Assembly (NCBI RefSeq): GCF_014642175.1
Contig: NZ_BMIL01000011.1
Coordinates: forward strand, 97,948-161,947
Direction of reading: 5' to 3'
Length of the DNA stretch: 64,000 nt
Source of the DNA: Pedobacter quisquiliarum
GTDB taxonomy: Bacteria; Bacteroidota; Bacteroidia; Sphingobacteriales; Sphingobacteriaceae
The notes beneath the pieces were generated by a model. The model made no database searches. It had not been told where the DNA came from and saw only the letters and a program-made list of their open reading frames with translations. Positions 16,048-24,704 of the stretch are shown one piece after another (within the stretch, counting starts at the first letter, position 1; each line of letters starts with the position of its first letter). The position numbers and the translations under genes were made by a program.

Positions 16048-18423
16048 TTACTCATACTTTAACGCATCTACCGGATTTGCTTTAGCCACCTTAAAACTTT
16101 GCATGCTGATGGTAAGAACTGCAATGGTCAGCGAAATTCCTGAAGCCATAAAATACGGCCATAGTGATCCTGTGCTGACTTTATAATCGTAAGTCTTCAA
16201 CCAGTTCGTCAGTAAGATATAAGCGATAGGGATTGCTATGACGTTGGAAATCAATACCAGTTTAATAAAATCCTTATTCAGCAAGAGTAGAATGCTTTTT
16301 AGATCAGCTCCGAGTACTTTTCTGATGCTGATCTCCCGTTTACGCTGTTCAGCCATATAAAGTGCGAGGCCCAGCAAGCCCAGGCAGGAAATAACAATAG
16401 CGAAGCTTCCGAAGATATTGGATAGCACCCCCAGTAGTTTCTCCGACTTTATCTTTTGCTCCATGCCCTCACTAACATATTTCAATCCGGGCGGATAAGC
16501 GGGATTCAACTGCCGGCTAATCTTGTTAATACTTTGCACCGCGGCATTTAAAGGATGGGAAGGACTCAACCGCAGCAATAAAGTCTTGCTTTTTTGTGGA
16601 CTATAATAAAATACTGTCGCCTCTGCTTTTTGAGTAACTGTCACATTATTATAGTCATTTACCACACCTATAATCTTTAATTTCTGAGTACCCCAGCTTA
16701 TTGGCGTACCTACAGGTTGCTTAAGCGCCATCATCTTTACTGCTGCCTGATTGATAAGAACACCACTGGCGGTATCTGAAGAGAGATGACGTGAAAAGTC
16801 GGCACCACTCATAACTGTTGCCCCAATTGTTTTCACGAAATCGTAACCTACACTCCGGTAACCGACAATATATTCATCTTTAACACCCTTGCCCGGCCAG
16901 TTAAAGGCACCCGTGATACTGCCGCCATTAGCCGTAAAGTCGGCGGAATATTCCGTAGCAGATACAATTACACCCTCGTTTTTCAGTGCTGCCTTCAAGA
17001 TCTCTACCTTGTTCGGGTTAGCAAATTCTCCCTCCAAATCCAGTTGTACAAGATTGTTTTTATCAAAGCCCAAGGGCTTATTCTTCATATACTGAATTTG
17101 AGAATAAACGATCGTCGCACCAATAATCATTACGATGGATAAACTGAACTGGAATACCACCAGTAACTTCCGGATTGATAAAGAACCCTGACCGATGTTT
17201 GTAAAGCCTTTTAAAACCTTTACAGGCGTGAAAGAGGAGAGGTAAAAAGCAGGATAACAGCCTGCAAGGATGCCGGTTACAAATACCAGCGCAAGCAGGA
17301 AGCACCAGAATAATGGGGAATGATAATTTATGGTGATGACGATCTCGAGCAGGCCATTGAAATAAGGAAGTGTCAGTTCGATTAGTGCGACGGCAATGAT
17401 CATTGCTAAAAAGGACAACAACAACGATTCCATCAGGAACTGACTGATTAAAGAACGCTGACTTGAGCCAAGCGCTTTCCTTACACCGACTTCCCTTGCC
17501 CGTTTTTCTGAGCGTGCAGTAGAAAGATTCATGTAATTGATACTGGCAATCAGCAGCACACAGAAAGCAAGGAAAAAGAAAAGCCGGACCTGATCAATTC
17601 TTCCCCCGACAAGTTGCCCGTTATTAAACTGGTCATACAATTGGAACTTGCTGTATGGAAAAAGAAAAACTTCCATCTGAGTATCCTCTTGATGTCCTTT
17701 GATCAGCTTTCTTAAGGAGGCATCTGCCGCGCTGAAATCTGCATCCTTCTTTAGTTTAAAAATTGTGGAACAATTGATACTGCCCCAGCCGGCGTTTATT
17801 TCACCAGGATATTCCTGATCGTGAAAGGCCCAGGTCTGCAGCGCTTCGAATTGCATACTCTGGTTTTTAGGCGGATCTGCAATTACAGCCGTTACGGTGA
17901 GGGGCTTGCGGTTGTCCCATACCAGGCTTTTTCCGATAGGGTCCTGATCGCCAAATAACTTTTTAGCAGCACTTGCGGACAGGACAACCGAATTGGGCTG
18001 TTTCAAAGCTGTTGCAGGATCCCCCTTGAGAAAGGCGTAATCAAATATTTGCAGAAATGATGGATCAACGTAGTTAAAAGCTAATTTAATTTTATGCTGC
18101 TCGTAACTGAAAAGCTTGTTTTCTTCATCACTAACCCTTGCGGCCAACTCAATACCCGGGATCTCCTGAGCCGCGGCAGCTGCGAGCTCATTAGGTGTGG
18201 CCTGTAAAGTGATGATGTTATCGCCAAGCTTTAAGTTGAGTTGCGCGAAGTAGATCCGGTCAATATCCTTGAATTGCTTATCATAACCCCATTCGTAATT
18301 AACGTATAGCAACAGCATCAGGCAGGAGGCAAGGCCAATTGCCAGTCCACCGATATTAATAAGGGAGAAGCCGGGGTTTTTACGAATATTTCTTACCGCT
18401 ATTTTAAAGTTCAGTGCGAGCAT
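16048..18423 (-). CDS. ABC transporter permease of the FtsX/MacB type
   Basis: The protein has about 791 residues from the ATG at 18423, chosen because IAVRNIRKNPGFSLINIGGLAIGL is the standard start of this family. Layout: TM helix 1, a MacB_PCD periplasmic domain, three FtsX helices (about 270-430), a second helix and periplasmic domain, then a final FtsX block ending AKANPVDALKYE. Bacteroidota carry many such permeases, often with a LolD-like ATPase, but no ATPase is adjacent here. The substrate is probably a lipid or peptide, by analogy with MacB. Confidence 0.88.
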   Translation of the reverse strand: MLALNFKIAVRNIRKNPGFSLINIGGLAIGLASCLMLLLYVNYEWGYDKQFKDIDRIYFAQLNLKLGDNIITLQATPNELAAAAAQEIPGIELAARVSDEENKLFSYEQHKIKLAFNYVDPSFLQIFDYAFLKGDPATALKQPNSVVLSASAAKKLFGDQDPIGKSLVWDNRKPLTVTAVIADPPKNQSMQFEALQTWAFHDQEYPGEINAGWGSINCSTIFKLKKDADFSAADASLRKLIKGHQEDTQMEVFLFPYSKFQLYDQFNNGQLVGGRIDQVRLFFFLAFCVLLIASINYMNLSTARSEKRAREVGVRKALGSSQRSLISQFLMESLLLSFLAMIIAVALIELTLPYFNGLLEIVITINYHSPLFWCFLLALVFVTGILAGCYPAFYLSSFTPVKVLKGFTNIGQGSLSIRKLLVVFQFSLSIVMIIGATIVYSQIQYMKNKPLGFDKNNLVQLDLEGEFANPNKVEILKAALKNEGVIVSATEYSADFTANGGSITGAFNWPGKGVKDEYIVGYRSVGYDFVKTIGATVMSGADFSRHLSSDTASGVLINQAAVKMMALKQPVGTPISWGTQKLKIIGVVNDYNNVTVTQKAEATVFYYSPQKSKTLLLRLSPSHPLNAAVQSINKISRQLNPAYPPGLKYVSEGMEQKIKSEKLLGVLSNIFGSFAIVISCLGLLGLALYMAEQRKREISIRKVLGADLKSILLLLNKDFIKLVLISNVIAIPIAYILLTNWLKTYDYKVSTGSLWPYFMASGISLTIAVLTISMQSFKVAKANPVDALKYE

Positions 18424-18591
18424 ATCATCTTTCTTGCTGGCTTTGCCATTAAGATGCCAGAACAATTAGCCACACCTATACAACTAAAAATGAGCGAAAT
18501 ACATTTATCATTCAAAATGTATGTTCGATATCGAACAACCATTGTACGGTACCGGACAGTAGATAAGGGATTTGAGCCGCAAAATGAAACC

Positions 18592-19728
18592 CTATAATTC
18601 ATTCAGGTTTTTCGTGATCAATTCAACCTGCCTGCCCATTTTCTTCTGGATAACTTCAAAATGATGCAGCTCACTTTCACTAACTAAGGAAATGGCATCG
18701 CCAGGAGCATCTGCGCGGCCCGTTCGCCCGATCCGGTGGATATAATCCTTTGGTGACCGTGGTAGATCATAGTTAATTACGAAAGGAAGCGCGTTGATAT
18801 CAATTCCCCTTGCCATTAAATCCGTGGACACCAACACCTTTAACTTCCCAGATTTAAAATGCGCTAAAGCTTCAGTTCTGGCACCCTGGCTCTTTTTGCT
18901 ATGAATAGCTTTGGCGTCAATATTATTCTTCCGGAGCTTGTTAACAACAGCGTCGACCAGTTGCACGGAAGAAGCAAACACCAGTACCTGTTTCATTTCG
19001 TGGTGGTTGATCAGGTAACGTAGGAAAGGGCCTTTCTGATCTGGTGAAACAACGTACGCCAGCTGTCTGATCAAATCCAATGAAGCCTCTTCAGCCGCGA
19101 TCTTAATCACTACTGGCTCCTTCAGCAGGACTTGGCGGATTTGCTCAATATCGTCGCTTAAAGTGGCAGATAATAATATATTCTGACGTTTTTCCGGCAG
19201 GAGTGCTATAATCTTGTCCAGCTCATCTTTGAAACCCAGGTTCAGCATCTTATCAGCTTCATCCAATACAAGCGTCTGAATACCCGAAAAGTGAACAGAA
19301 TTGGAACCTGCTAATTCCAATAAACGGCCAGGCGTAGCAACCAGCACATTTACCCCTTGTAAGCCCATCATTTGTGGATTGATGGACACGCCACCATACA
19401 CCGCCACTGTTTTAACAGGCTGAGGCAATGTCCGGCTAAAGGTTTTGAAAACATCCTTTACCTGTTCCGCCAATTCACGGGTGGGTACTAAAACAAGCAC
19501 ATCCGCATGGCGATTGTTCGTCCCAATAATTGATCCTTGTAAATTCATTAATAGAGGCAAAACATAGCTGGCGGTTTTCCCGGAACCTGTTTTAGCGATA
19601 CCTAAAACGTCTTTTTTATTTAATATAGCTGATATCGCAAGTTCCTGAATAGGAGTGGGCGCTGTGAAACTTTGATTTTCCAATGTCTTTAACAAAGCAG
19701 GGGATAAACCAAGGGAACTAAATGGCAT
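18592..19728 (-). CDS. DEAD-box RNA helicase
   Basis: The 379-residue protein from ATG 19728 has Q motif APTPIQ (about 23-28), Walker A AKTGSGKT (45-52), PTRELA, DEAD (about 155), SAT and HRIGRTGRA near the end. The short C-terminus without extensions resembles RhlE-like helicases. A longer frame upstream would read through the terminator of the CDGSH gene and is rejected. A -7-like box TATCTTCG (complement of 19750-19757) lies 22 bases before the ATG. Its role is RNA remodelling, probably in ribosome assembly or cold growth. Confidence 0.9.
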   Translation of the reverse strand: MPFSSLGLSPALLKTLENQSFTAPTPIQELAISAILNKKDVLGIAKTGSGKTASYVLPLLMNLQGSIIGTNNRHADVLVLVPTRELAEQVKDVFKTFSRTLPQPVKTVAVYGGVSINPQMMGLQGVNVLVATPGRLLELAGSNSVHFSGIQTLVLDEADKMLNLGFKDELDKIIALLPEKRQNILLSATLSDDIEQIRQVLLKEPVVIKIAAEEASLDLIRQLAYVVSPDQKGPFLRYLINHHEMKQVLVFASSVQLVDAVVNKLRKNNIDAKAIHSKKSQGARTEALAHFKSGKLKVLVSTDLMARGIDINALPFVINYDLPRSPKDYIHRIGRTGRADAPGDAISLVSESELHHFEVIQKKMGRQVELITKNLNEL

Positions 19729-19778
19729 AAGGTGGTTTTTTATATTCCACGAAGATACAAATCCCCGAAATACAAAAA

Positions 19779-19802
19779 CCCTGCAATCGTGTGATTGCAG
19801 GG
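19779..19802 (-). terminator. terminator of the CDGSH gene
   Basis: On the minus strand CCCTGCAATC, a four-base loop and GATTGCAGGG are followed by TTTTTG. It lies 22 bases after the CDGSH stop and separates that gene from the helicase downstream. Confidence 0.8.
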
Positions 19803-19824
19803 CTTTATACATAAAGATTATGTT

Positions 19825-20049
19825 TTACACTTTTTTTGGAGGAAGATCGAATGCGATGGCTTCATGCTCAAAATGACCATTGTGCGCACCGTCACAAAAT
19901 GGCTTGTTTTTAGACATTCCACAGCGGCAGATGCCCAAAGCCGTACGTCCCTGAAGGCCATACTCATTGCCATTCCTATCAACGATTTCAAAATCGCCTT
20001 CTATCTTCACTGATCCGTTATTATTGATGGTAAGTCTTGTTTTTGCCAT
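19825..20049 (-). CDS. CDGSH iron-sulfur domain protein
   Basis: The 74-residue protein has the 2Fe-2S ligands C41, C43, C52 and H56 in CRCGMSKNKPFCDGAH. The rest is the small beta-cradle of the family. CDGSH proteins hold a labile, redox-active cluster and act in Fe-S or redox balance. The start at 20049 fits the promoter at 20068-20099, whose predicted transcript begins after the alternative ATG at 20070. Confidence 0.9.
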   Translation of the reverse strand: MAKTRLTINNNGSVKIEGDFEIVDRNGNEYGLQGRTALGICRCGMSKNKPFCDGAHNGHFEHEAIAFDLPPKKV

Positions 20050-20067
20050 TTGAATTGAATTAAGACT

Positions 20068-20099
20068 CAAAAGTAGAACATAACAGGCAGCCCAGGCAA
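20068..20099 (-). promoter_or_regulatory. Bacteroidota-type promoter of the CDGSH gene
   Basis: On the minus strand TTG, 21 bases, then TACTTTTG, an exact TAnnTTTG box (complement of 20068-20075). The predicted start near 20064 gives a leader of about 15 bases to the ATG at 20049. Confidence 0.7.
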
Positions 20100-20254
20100 T
20101 TTGATTCTAATTTAGAAAGATTCTGTGGGGCTTGAATGGTCAAGTATTGTTGCATTGCAGCCTCTCCAAATCTCTTTAAGGCTTAGTAAGACTACAATCA
20201 TTTATGTACCTAATACATCACCGCCCCGATCACACACCTGCCCCGGCCATCAGC

Positions 20255-20313
20255 CGCCTTTCGTTCGCCTATTGTTCGCCTTTCGTTCGCCTATGCTTCG
20301 CCTCCAGGCGAAC
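20255..20313 (+). repeat. 22-bp tandem repeat with hairpin upstream of the DUF6266 gene
   Basis: CGCCTTTCGTTCGCCTAT plus TGTT or GCTT occurs twice in exact tandem (20255-20276 and 20277-20298), followed by another CGCC. The last GTTCGCC (20284-20290) can pair with GGCGAAC (20307-20313). The repeat lies about 100 bases before the DUF6266 start, in an otherwise gene-free stretch of about 340 bases. Confidence 0.7.
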
Positions 20314-20410
20314 GATACCCGGACAAAGCCCGACCAAAACCTGAATGATAAACAAATTCGTCATATTCTTAATCTTTGTTTATCTTATACTTTCAATTAA
20401 CGCAATCAAA

Positions 20411-21055
20411 ATGGCAACAATAAAGAACGGCATACTCGGCCCTGTAGAAGGACCCCTTTCCCGCGTTACGGGCTACATTCGCCTCGGCGTACCTGTGCTC
20501 CGCGCGAAGCCAGATCCAGAAAAAGTAAAAGCGCGCAGCGAAAAACAGATCGCCGCCAACAACCGCTTCAGCTTCGCAATGAAGTTCGTAAAACCCGCTA
20601 CCCCCTTTCTCAACGTCGGCTTCTCCGTAAGCCGGGCGCAAGGCCAAACCGCGCACAATGTTGCCGTATCTCAGGCACTACGCGCCGTTGCAGGAGAAAA
20701 TCCGGACTTCCACTTCAACTACGAAAACATCCTCGTGGCAGATGGAAGCTTACCGGAAGCATTAAACCCCAGCGTCGAACGCACGACAGCCCGCACCCTG
20801 CAGTTCTCCTGGGAAGCGCCAGAAAATCTAAGCTATCAATGTAGTCAGGATCAGGTGATGCTGCTCGCCTATCTCCCGGAAGAAGAAATGGCATTCTATA
20901 CCACCAGCGGTGCGAGACGTGGCACGGGCCAGGAAACTTTAGCGGTTTGTTCAGGACAACCCGGGCAGGTATTCGAAACTTATATCGCCTTCATCTCTGA
21001 TGACCGGAAAAAGGTATCCAAAAGCATATACACCGGGCAGATCGTTATTGAATAG
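20411..21055 (+). CDS. DUF6266 family protein
   Basis: The protein has 214 residues from ATG 20411. The N-terminus MATIKNGILGPVEGPLSRVT and the later RFSFAMKFVKPATPFLNVGF are hallmarks of the DUF6266 proteins that occur in many copies in Pedobacter and relatives. The second half is beta-rich (LQFSWEAPEN) and ends YTGQIVIE. There is no signal peptide or catalytic motif, and function is unknown. The gene looks richer in G+C than its neighbours. The tandem repeat in front of it may control it or mark its spread. Confidence 0.75.
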   Translation: MATIKNGILGPVEGPLSRVTGYIRLGVPVLRAKPDPEKVKARSEKQIAANNRFSFAMKFVKPATPFLNVGFSVSRAQGQTAHNVAVSQALRAVAGENPDFHFNYENILVADGSLPEALNPSVERTTARTLQFSWEAPENLSYQCSQDQVMLLAYLPEEEMAFYTTSGARRGTGQETLAVCSGQPGQVFETYIAFISDDRKKVSKSIYTGQIVIE

Positions 21056-21084
21056 GACCATCAATAACTTTGATATAAAACAAG

Positions 21085-21113
21085 AAAGGGCCGGTCATAA
21101 TGACCAGCCCTTT
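21085..21113. terminator. bidirectional terminator
   Basis: AAAGGGCCGGTCA and TGACCAGCCCTTT pair with one mismatch around TAA. T-runs occur on both sides. It is shared by the DUF6266 gene and the convergent thioredoxin gene. Confidence 0.75.
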
Positions 21114-21149
21114 AATTATTTCAAAACACCGCAGTGTTCTATAAAACCC

Positions 21150-22355
21150 TTATGATTTTGCTTTTTTAGCTTTGCTTGCTTTCCCTGCAGGTGCAGCCGC
21201 TGAAGCACTTGAAGCCGGGGCAGCAGTGTTCGCGCCCAGCAACTCTGCCAGTTTGGTCTGCAACGCTTCTTCCCTTAGGTTTCTGGCAACAATTTTACCT
21301 GTTGGATCTACCAGGAAGTTGAAAGGAATGGCCTGTACGCCGTACATCTTCGAAGCCTCATTATCGAAATACTTCAAATCAGAAACATGGCTCCAGGTTA
21401 AACCATCATCCTTGATCGCTTTTTCCCAAGCTTCCTTACCATCCGGACGGTCTAGAGAAACGCCAAGCACGGTAAAGTTCTTGTCCTTATAGGTGTTGTA
21501 AGCTTTTACCACATTCGGGTTTTCACGGCGACAAGGGCCGCACCATGATGCCCAGAAATCTACCAGCACATACTTGCCTTTGAAATCAGAAAGTTTGATT
21601 GGCTTACCGCTTGGATCATTCTGCGTAAAGTCAGTCGCCATAATGCCTACCTGCGATTTCTTCGCACCTTCAATAGATGTCTGGATGCTCTTACCCAGTG
21701 GTGTAGATTTCAGCTCTGCTGAAAACTTATTGAAAGCCGGTTCTGCAGTTGTTGGGTCAATATCGTAACCCAATACAGAACGGAATGCGTTCAAGGCTAC
21801 ATAAGAATTTGGATTAATGTTAATGAAGCCCTGGCTCAGGTCCTGCATCTCTTTTTCTATTTTCTCAGAACGTGCATAAATGGTCTGCATATAAGCTTCG
21901 TTCTTGCGGTCTTCATCTGTCTTCGATGCATATTCGGCCTGTAATGCTTCCATCTTTGCTACTGCTGGCTTCAGCATCGCCGTTAATTTGGCATTATCAT
22001 CATTCACCGGAGAACCGGTAATCACCGCGTGCTTCACAGAGTCTTTTGCAGTGATGCTGATGGCTTTATTTTCGATGTAGAAGCCCAGCACGTCAAGCGG
22101 CGTTCTTGCTGCAGTTGCCTGCGCATGTTTAATGCGGATGTTGGCACTTACAGGCACTTCAACCTGCCCTTTGAAAGTGAAAGCACCATTTACAATATTG
22201 GTAGAATCGGCAAATTGTCCGCCTGGTGTTCTGTAGATCAGGTATGCTTTTGCAGGTGCGTTTAATGCACCTACTTTACCATTGATGGTAAAGCCTTGCT
22301 GCGCCATTGCAGCGAAAGGCAATATCATGGCAGCAGATAGAATTAATTTTTTCAT
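21150..22355 (-). CDS. TlpA-like thiol-disulfide oxidoreductase with DUF4369 domain
   Basis: The 401-residue protein has a signal peptide (1-18, ending AMA|QQ), so it is periplasmic. Residues 22-120 form a DUF4369 beta-sandwich, then a helical linker, then an AhpC/TSA-TlpA thioredoxin fold with catalytic WCGPC at 271-275 and the cis-Pro in AIPFNF. The tail from about 375 is Ala/Ser/Lys-rich and low in complexity. Family members reduce disulfides in exported proteins. The gene appears monocistronic, with a TATATTTG -7 box 44-51 bases upstream. Confidence 0.9.
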   Translation of the reverse strand: MKKLILSAAMILPFAAMAQQGFTINGKVGALNAPAKAYLIYRTPGGQFADSTNIVNGAFTFKGQVEVPVSANIRIKHAQATAARTPLDVLGFYIENKAISITAKDSVKHAVITGSPVNDDNAKLTAMLKPAVAKMEALQAEYASKTDEDRKNEAYMQTIYARSEKIEKEMQDLSQGFININPNSYVALNAFRSVLGYDIDPTTAEPAFNKFSAELKSTPLGKSIQTSIEGAKKSQVGIMATDFTQNDPSGKPIKLSDFKGKYVLVDFWASWCGPCRRENPNVVKAYNTYKDKNFTVLGVSLDRPDGKEAWEKAIKDDGLTWSHVSDLKYFDNEASKMYGVQAIPFNFLVDPTGKIVARNLREEALQTKLAELLGANTAAPASSASAAAPAGKASKAKKAKS

Positions 22356-22398
22356 TGATTGTGATTTGGTTGGTGTTAATCAGATTGGTTTATCTTAT

Positions 22399-22406
22399 CA
22401 AATATA
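22399..22406 (-). promoter_or_regulatory. -7 box of the TlpA-like gene
   Basis: TATATTTG on the minus strand matches TAnnTTTG exactly. No clear TTG lies 20 bases upstream, so only the -7 element is supported. The predicted leader is about 40 bases. Confidence 0.45.
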
Positions 22407-22476
22407 AAATATTGATAACACCATAACGATTCTTTACCACTAAAATTACAATCTCGACAGAAGCTGGAAGTGCCGC

Positions 22477-23658
22477 TTACAGCAGCTTTTGGTAAGTGCG
22501 CCACCACAGGTCCGGCATTTCGCCATTTACCGCCATCGTGTAATCTTCATAGCGGCAAGGTACCAGGTGATATCGTTCATTCTTAGACACACCCGTTGGG
22601 TAAGGCACCTGCATCCACCAGCGGTCCGACTTCTTGCTTTTCACAAACAACATCTCCCCTGTCCCGTCACTTAAGGTGGTGCGGTAGGTGATGTAATGCG
22701 ACTTCGGACTTAATGGAAAATCCTTCTTACGGTTGTAGAAACCATCAACGAAGTACCAGACAATTTGTGCAAGCAACAGGGCCGTCTGACTATTACTGTC
22801 GTATGCCGGATTAAACTCATAGAATCCAATGGACGTTAGCTTATCATTCATGCCCGCATAACGCGCGATGCGGCAGGCTTGCTCTCCGTAAAAGCCGTTG
22901 GGGGTAGCATTGGCATTTGCACCCGCATCTGAAGAACGGATGGCCGAGATATCAAAACTCATCATATTGGAGTTCCGTACGATGGGTTCAGTTAAGCTGA
23001 TGTCCGTTGTAAATTCACCAAGACGATGGGCATCGAAATAAAGCTTACTCATCACCTTCAAACTTTCCTGGTTCACAAAATAGGTCTGATAACCCAGGTT
23101 GCTGAAATTGAACAGGTAGTTCGGCTGGTGCAGGAAGATTTTGTTGAGATAGGTGTCGGAACGGGTTGCGATGCCTTCCTCATCATCTTCGTCGAGGTCA
23201 AACTTATTGTCCACAACAACCAGATCCACTTTTTGCTCCAGGCTTTCATAAGCCAGGTACTGCGGGTAAGTCAGATCCTGTCCCCCACCGATAATTACCG
23301 GCAGGATGTTAAGCTTCATCAGTTCTGCAACCGCCATTTTCACGGCGATATAAGTATCTGATATTGCAGCGCCCGCTTTTATGTTCCCTAGGTCGATGAT
23401 CTTGCATTGGAAATCACCTTCATTCAGCAGGTAAAACTGCTCTCGAAAGGCATCCGGACCAAGCGAACAACCACTATTGTTTACGGATGCGCGGTCATCC
23501 TGCACCCCAAATATGGCGATATCGTAGGCGTTCTCTTCCAACTCTGGAAACCTGTCGGTATAAAAACTGGCTTTCATGCCCAGCTGGCTGGTCAGGAATC
23601 CGTTTTTAGGGCTAAGTTTGTCGAGCGATAAGGGAGAAAAGAAGTCGGATAGGCTCAT
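22477..23658 (-). CDS. ureohydrolase-fold protein with altered metal-site residues
   Basis: The protein spans about 393 residues; ATG 23667 would add three. The arginase/formimidoylglutamase fold is recognisable by its motifs, but key ligands are changed (numbering from 23667): GGGQD at 127-131 where GGGHD or GGDHS is usual, DNKFD at 153-157 where DAHxD is usual, and SFDIS at 237-241 where S-D-D is usual. A binuclear Mn site as in arginase is therefore unlikely, although this Bacteroidota branch is commonly labelled formimidoylglutamase. A non-catalytic or different role is inferred. It is divergent from the epimerase gene. Confidence 0.75.
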   Translation of the reverse strand: MSLSDFFSPLSLDKLSPKNGFLTSQLGMKASFYTDRFPELEENAYDIAIFGVQDDRASVNNSGCSLGPDAFREQFYLLNEGDFQCKIIDLGNIKAGAAISDTYIAVKMAVAELMKLNILPVIIGGGQDLTYPQYLAYESLEQKVDLVVVDNKFDLDEDDEEGIATRSDTYLNKIFLHQPNYLFNFSNLGYQTYFVNQESLKVMSKLYFDAHRLGEFTTDISLTEPIVRNSNMMSFDISAIRSSDAGANANATPNGFYGEQACRIARYAGMNDKLTSIGFYEFNPAYDSNSQTALLLAQIVWYFVDGFYNRKKDFPLSPKSHYITYRTTLSDGTGEMLFVKSKKSDRWWMQVPYPTGVSKNERYHLVPCRYEDYTMAVNGEMPDLWWRTYQKLL

Positions 23659-23729
23659 AAATGTCAATATGTGGGCTCAAATATCTATTTTTGAGGCCAT
23701 ATATTGATGCACAACCTTAAATTAATGAA

Positions 23730-24704
23730 ATGATCCTGATCACTGGTGCCACCGGATTTTTGGGCGCTGAACTGGCACACCAGTTAACATCGCAGGGCCT
23801 CCAGGTGCGTGCACTTAAACGCGAAACAGGAATCATCCCTGACCTCCTGAAAGGGAATTTAAACCTGGAATGGTTTACGGCAGACATCAATGAACCGGCG
23901 ACGCTTGAAGAGGCCTTTGCAGGCGTTACCCAGGTTTACCATTGCGCCGCTGTGGTCTCTTTTGATCCGAAGGATAAAGCCAAAATGATTCATGTTAACA
24001 TTGAGGGCACCAGTAATGTGGTTAACCTTTGTGTGGAATATGGCGTCCGTTTACTTCATGTGAGTTCGGTGGCTGCATTGGGGGAACCGAAAAAAGATCA
24101 GGAAATTACAGAGGACGATTACTGGGAATACAGTCCGCATGTACATACTTATGCCATTTCCAAGTATGAAGGCGAAATGGAAGTATGGCGTGGCATCTCT
24201 GAAGGACTAAACGCTGTGATCGTCAACCCATCCGTGATTATCGGGGCAAATGCCGGCTACCAGGGTAGCGGTGCATTATTCAAACTGGTGCAGGAAGGTT
24301 TATCCTTTTACACCAATGGTTCTACCGGGCTGGTGGATGTGACAGATGTTGCTAAATGCATGATCCAGCTGATGAACAGCACGCTCGAGGCGGAGCGCTA
24401 CACCATCTCTGCAGCAAACCTGAGCTTCAAAGAAATGTTCGGGCAGATCGCCGAAGGTTTCGGTAAGAAACCGCCTTCCCGTGAGGCAAAACCATGGATG
24501 CTGGGTATTGCCTGGCGCGCCGCTAGACTTGCCTCCTTCTTCACCGGCAGATCCTTTGGCATCACCAGTGATACCGTTCGGAGCAGCACCAGCTATAGTT
24601 ATTACAGCAATAAAAAAATTAAAGATACGATAGGCATAAACTTCAAACCACTGGATGAAAGTATCCGCGAGGTTTGTGCTGCACTGCAAAAAAACCATTC
24701 ATGA
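23730..24704 (+). CDS. NAD-dependent epimerase/dehydratase (extended SDR)
   Basis: The 324-residue protein has the nucleotide motif GATGFLGAELA at 6-16, a DxxD-like acidic residue after strand 3, a Ser in VSSVA and the catalytic YxxxK (YAISK). It resembles the dihydroflavonol-reductase-like group that acts on diverse ketones or sugars. The stop overlaps the next start (ATGA at 24701-24704), which implies translational coupling to the phosphatase-fusion gene. Confidence 0.88.
   Translation: MILITGATGFLGAELAHQLTSQGLQVRALKRETGIIPDLLKGNLNLEWFTADINEPATLEEAFAGVTQVYHCAAVVSFDPKDKAKMIHVNIEGTSNVVNLCVEYGVRLLHVSSVAALGEPKKDQEITEDDYWEYSPHVHTYAISKYEGEMEVWRGISEGLNAVIVNPSVIIGANAGYQGSGALFKLVQEGLSFYTNGSTGLVDVTDVAKCMIQLMNSTLEAERYTISAANLSFKEMFGQIAEGFGKKPPSREAKPWMLGIAWRAARLASFFTGRSFGITSDTVRSSTSYSYYSNKKIKDTIGINFKPLDESIREVCAALQKNHS

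Noticed and set aside
19729..19812. Longer DEAD-box helicase start at 19812
   Set aside because: The extra codons come from the terminator stem of the upstream CDGSH gene; the ATG at 19728 precedes the standard Q-motif start.
20125..20400. ORF of 91 codons over the 22-bp tandem repeats
   Set aside because: Its sequence is produced by the repeat and has no family resemblance or ribosome site.
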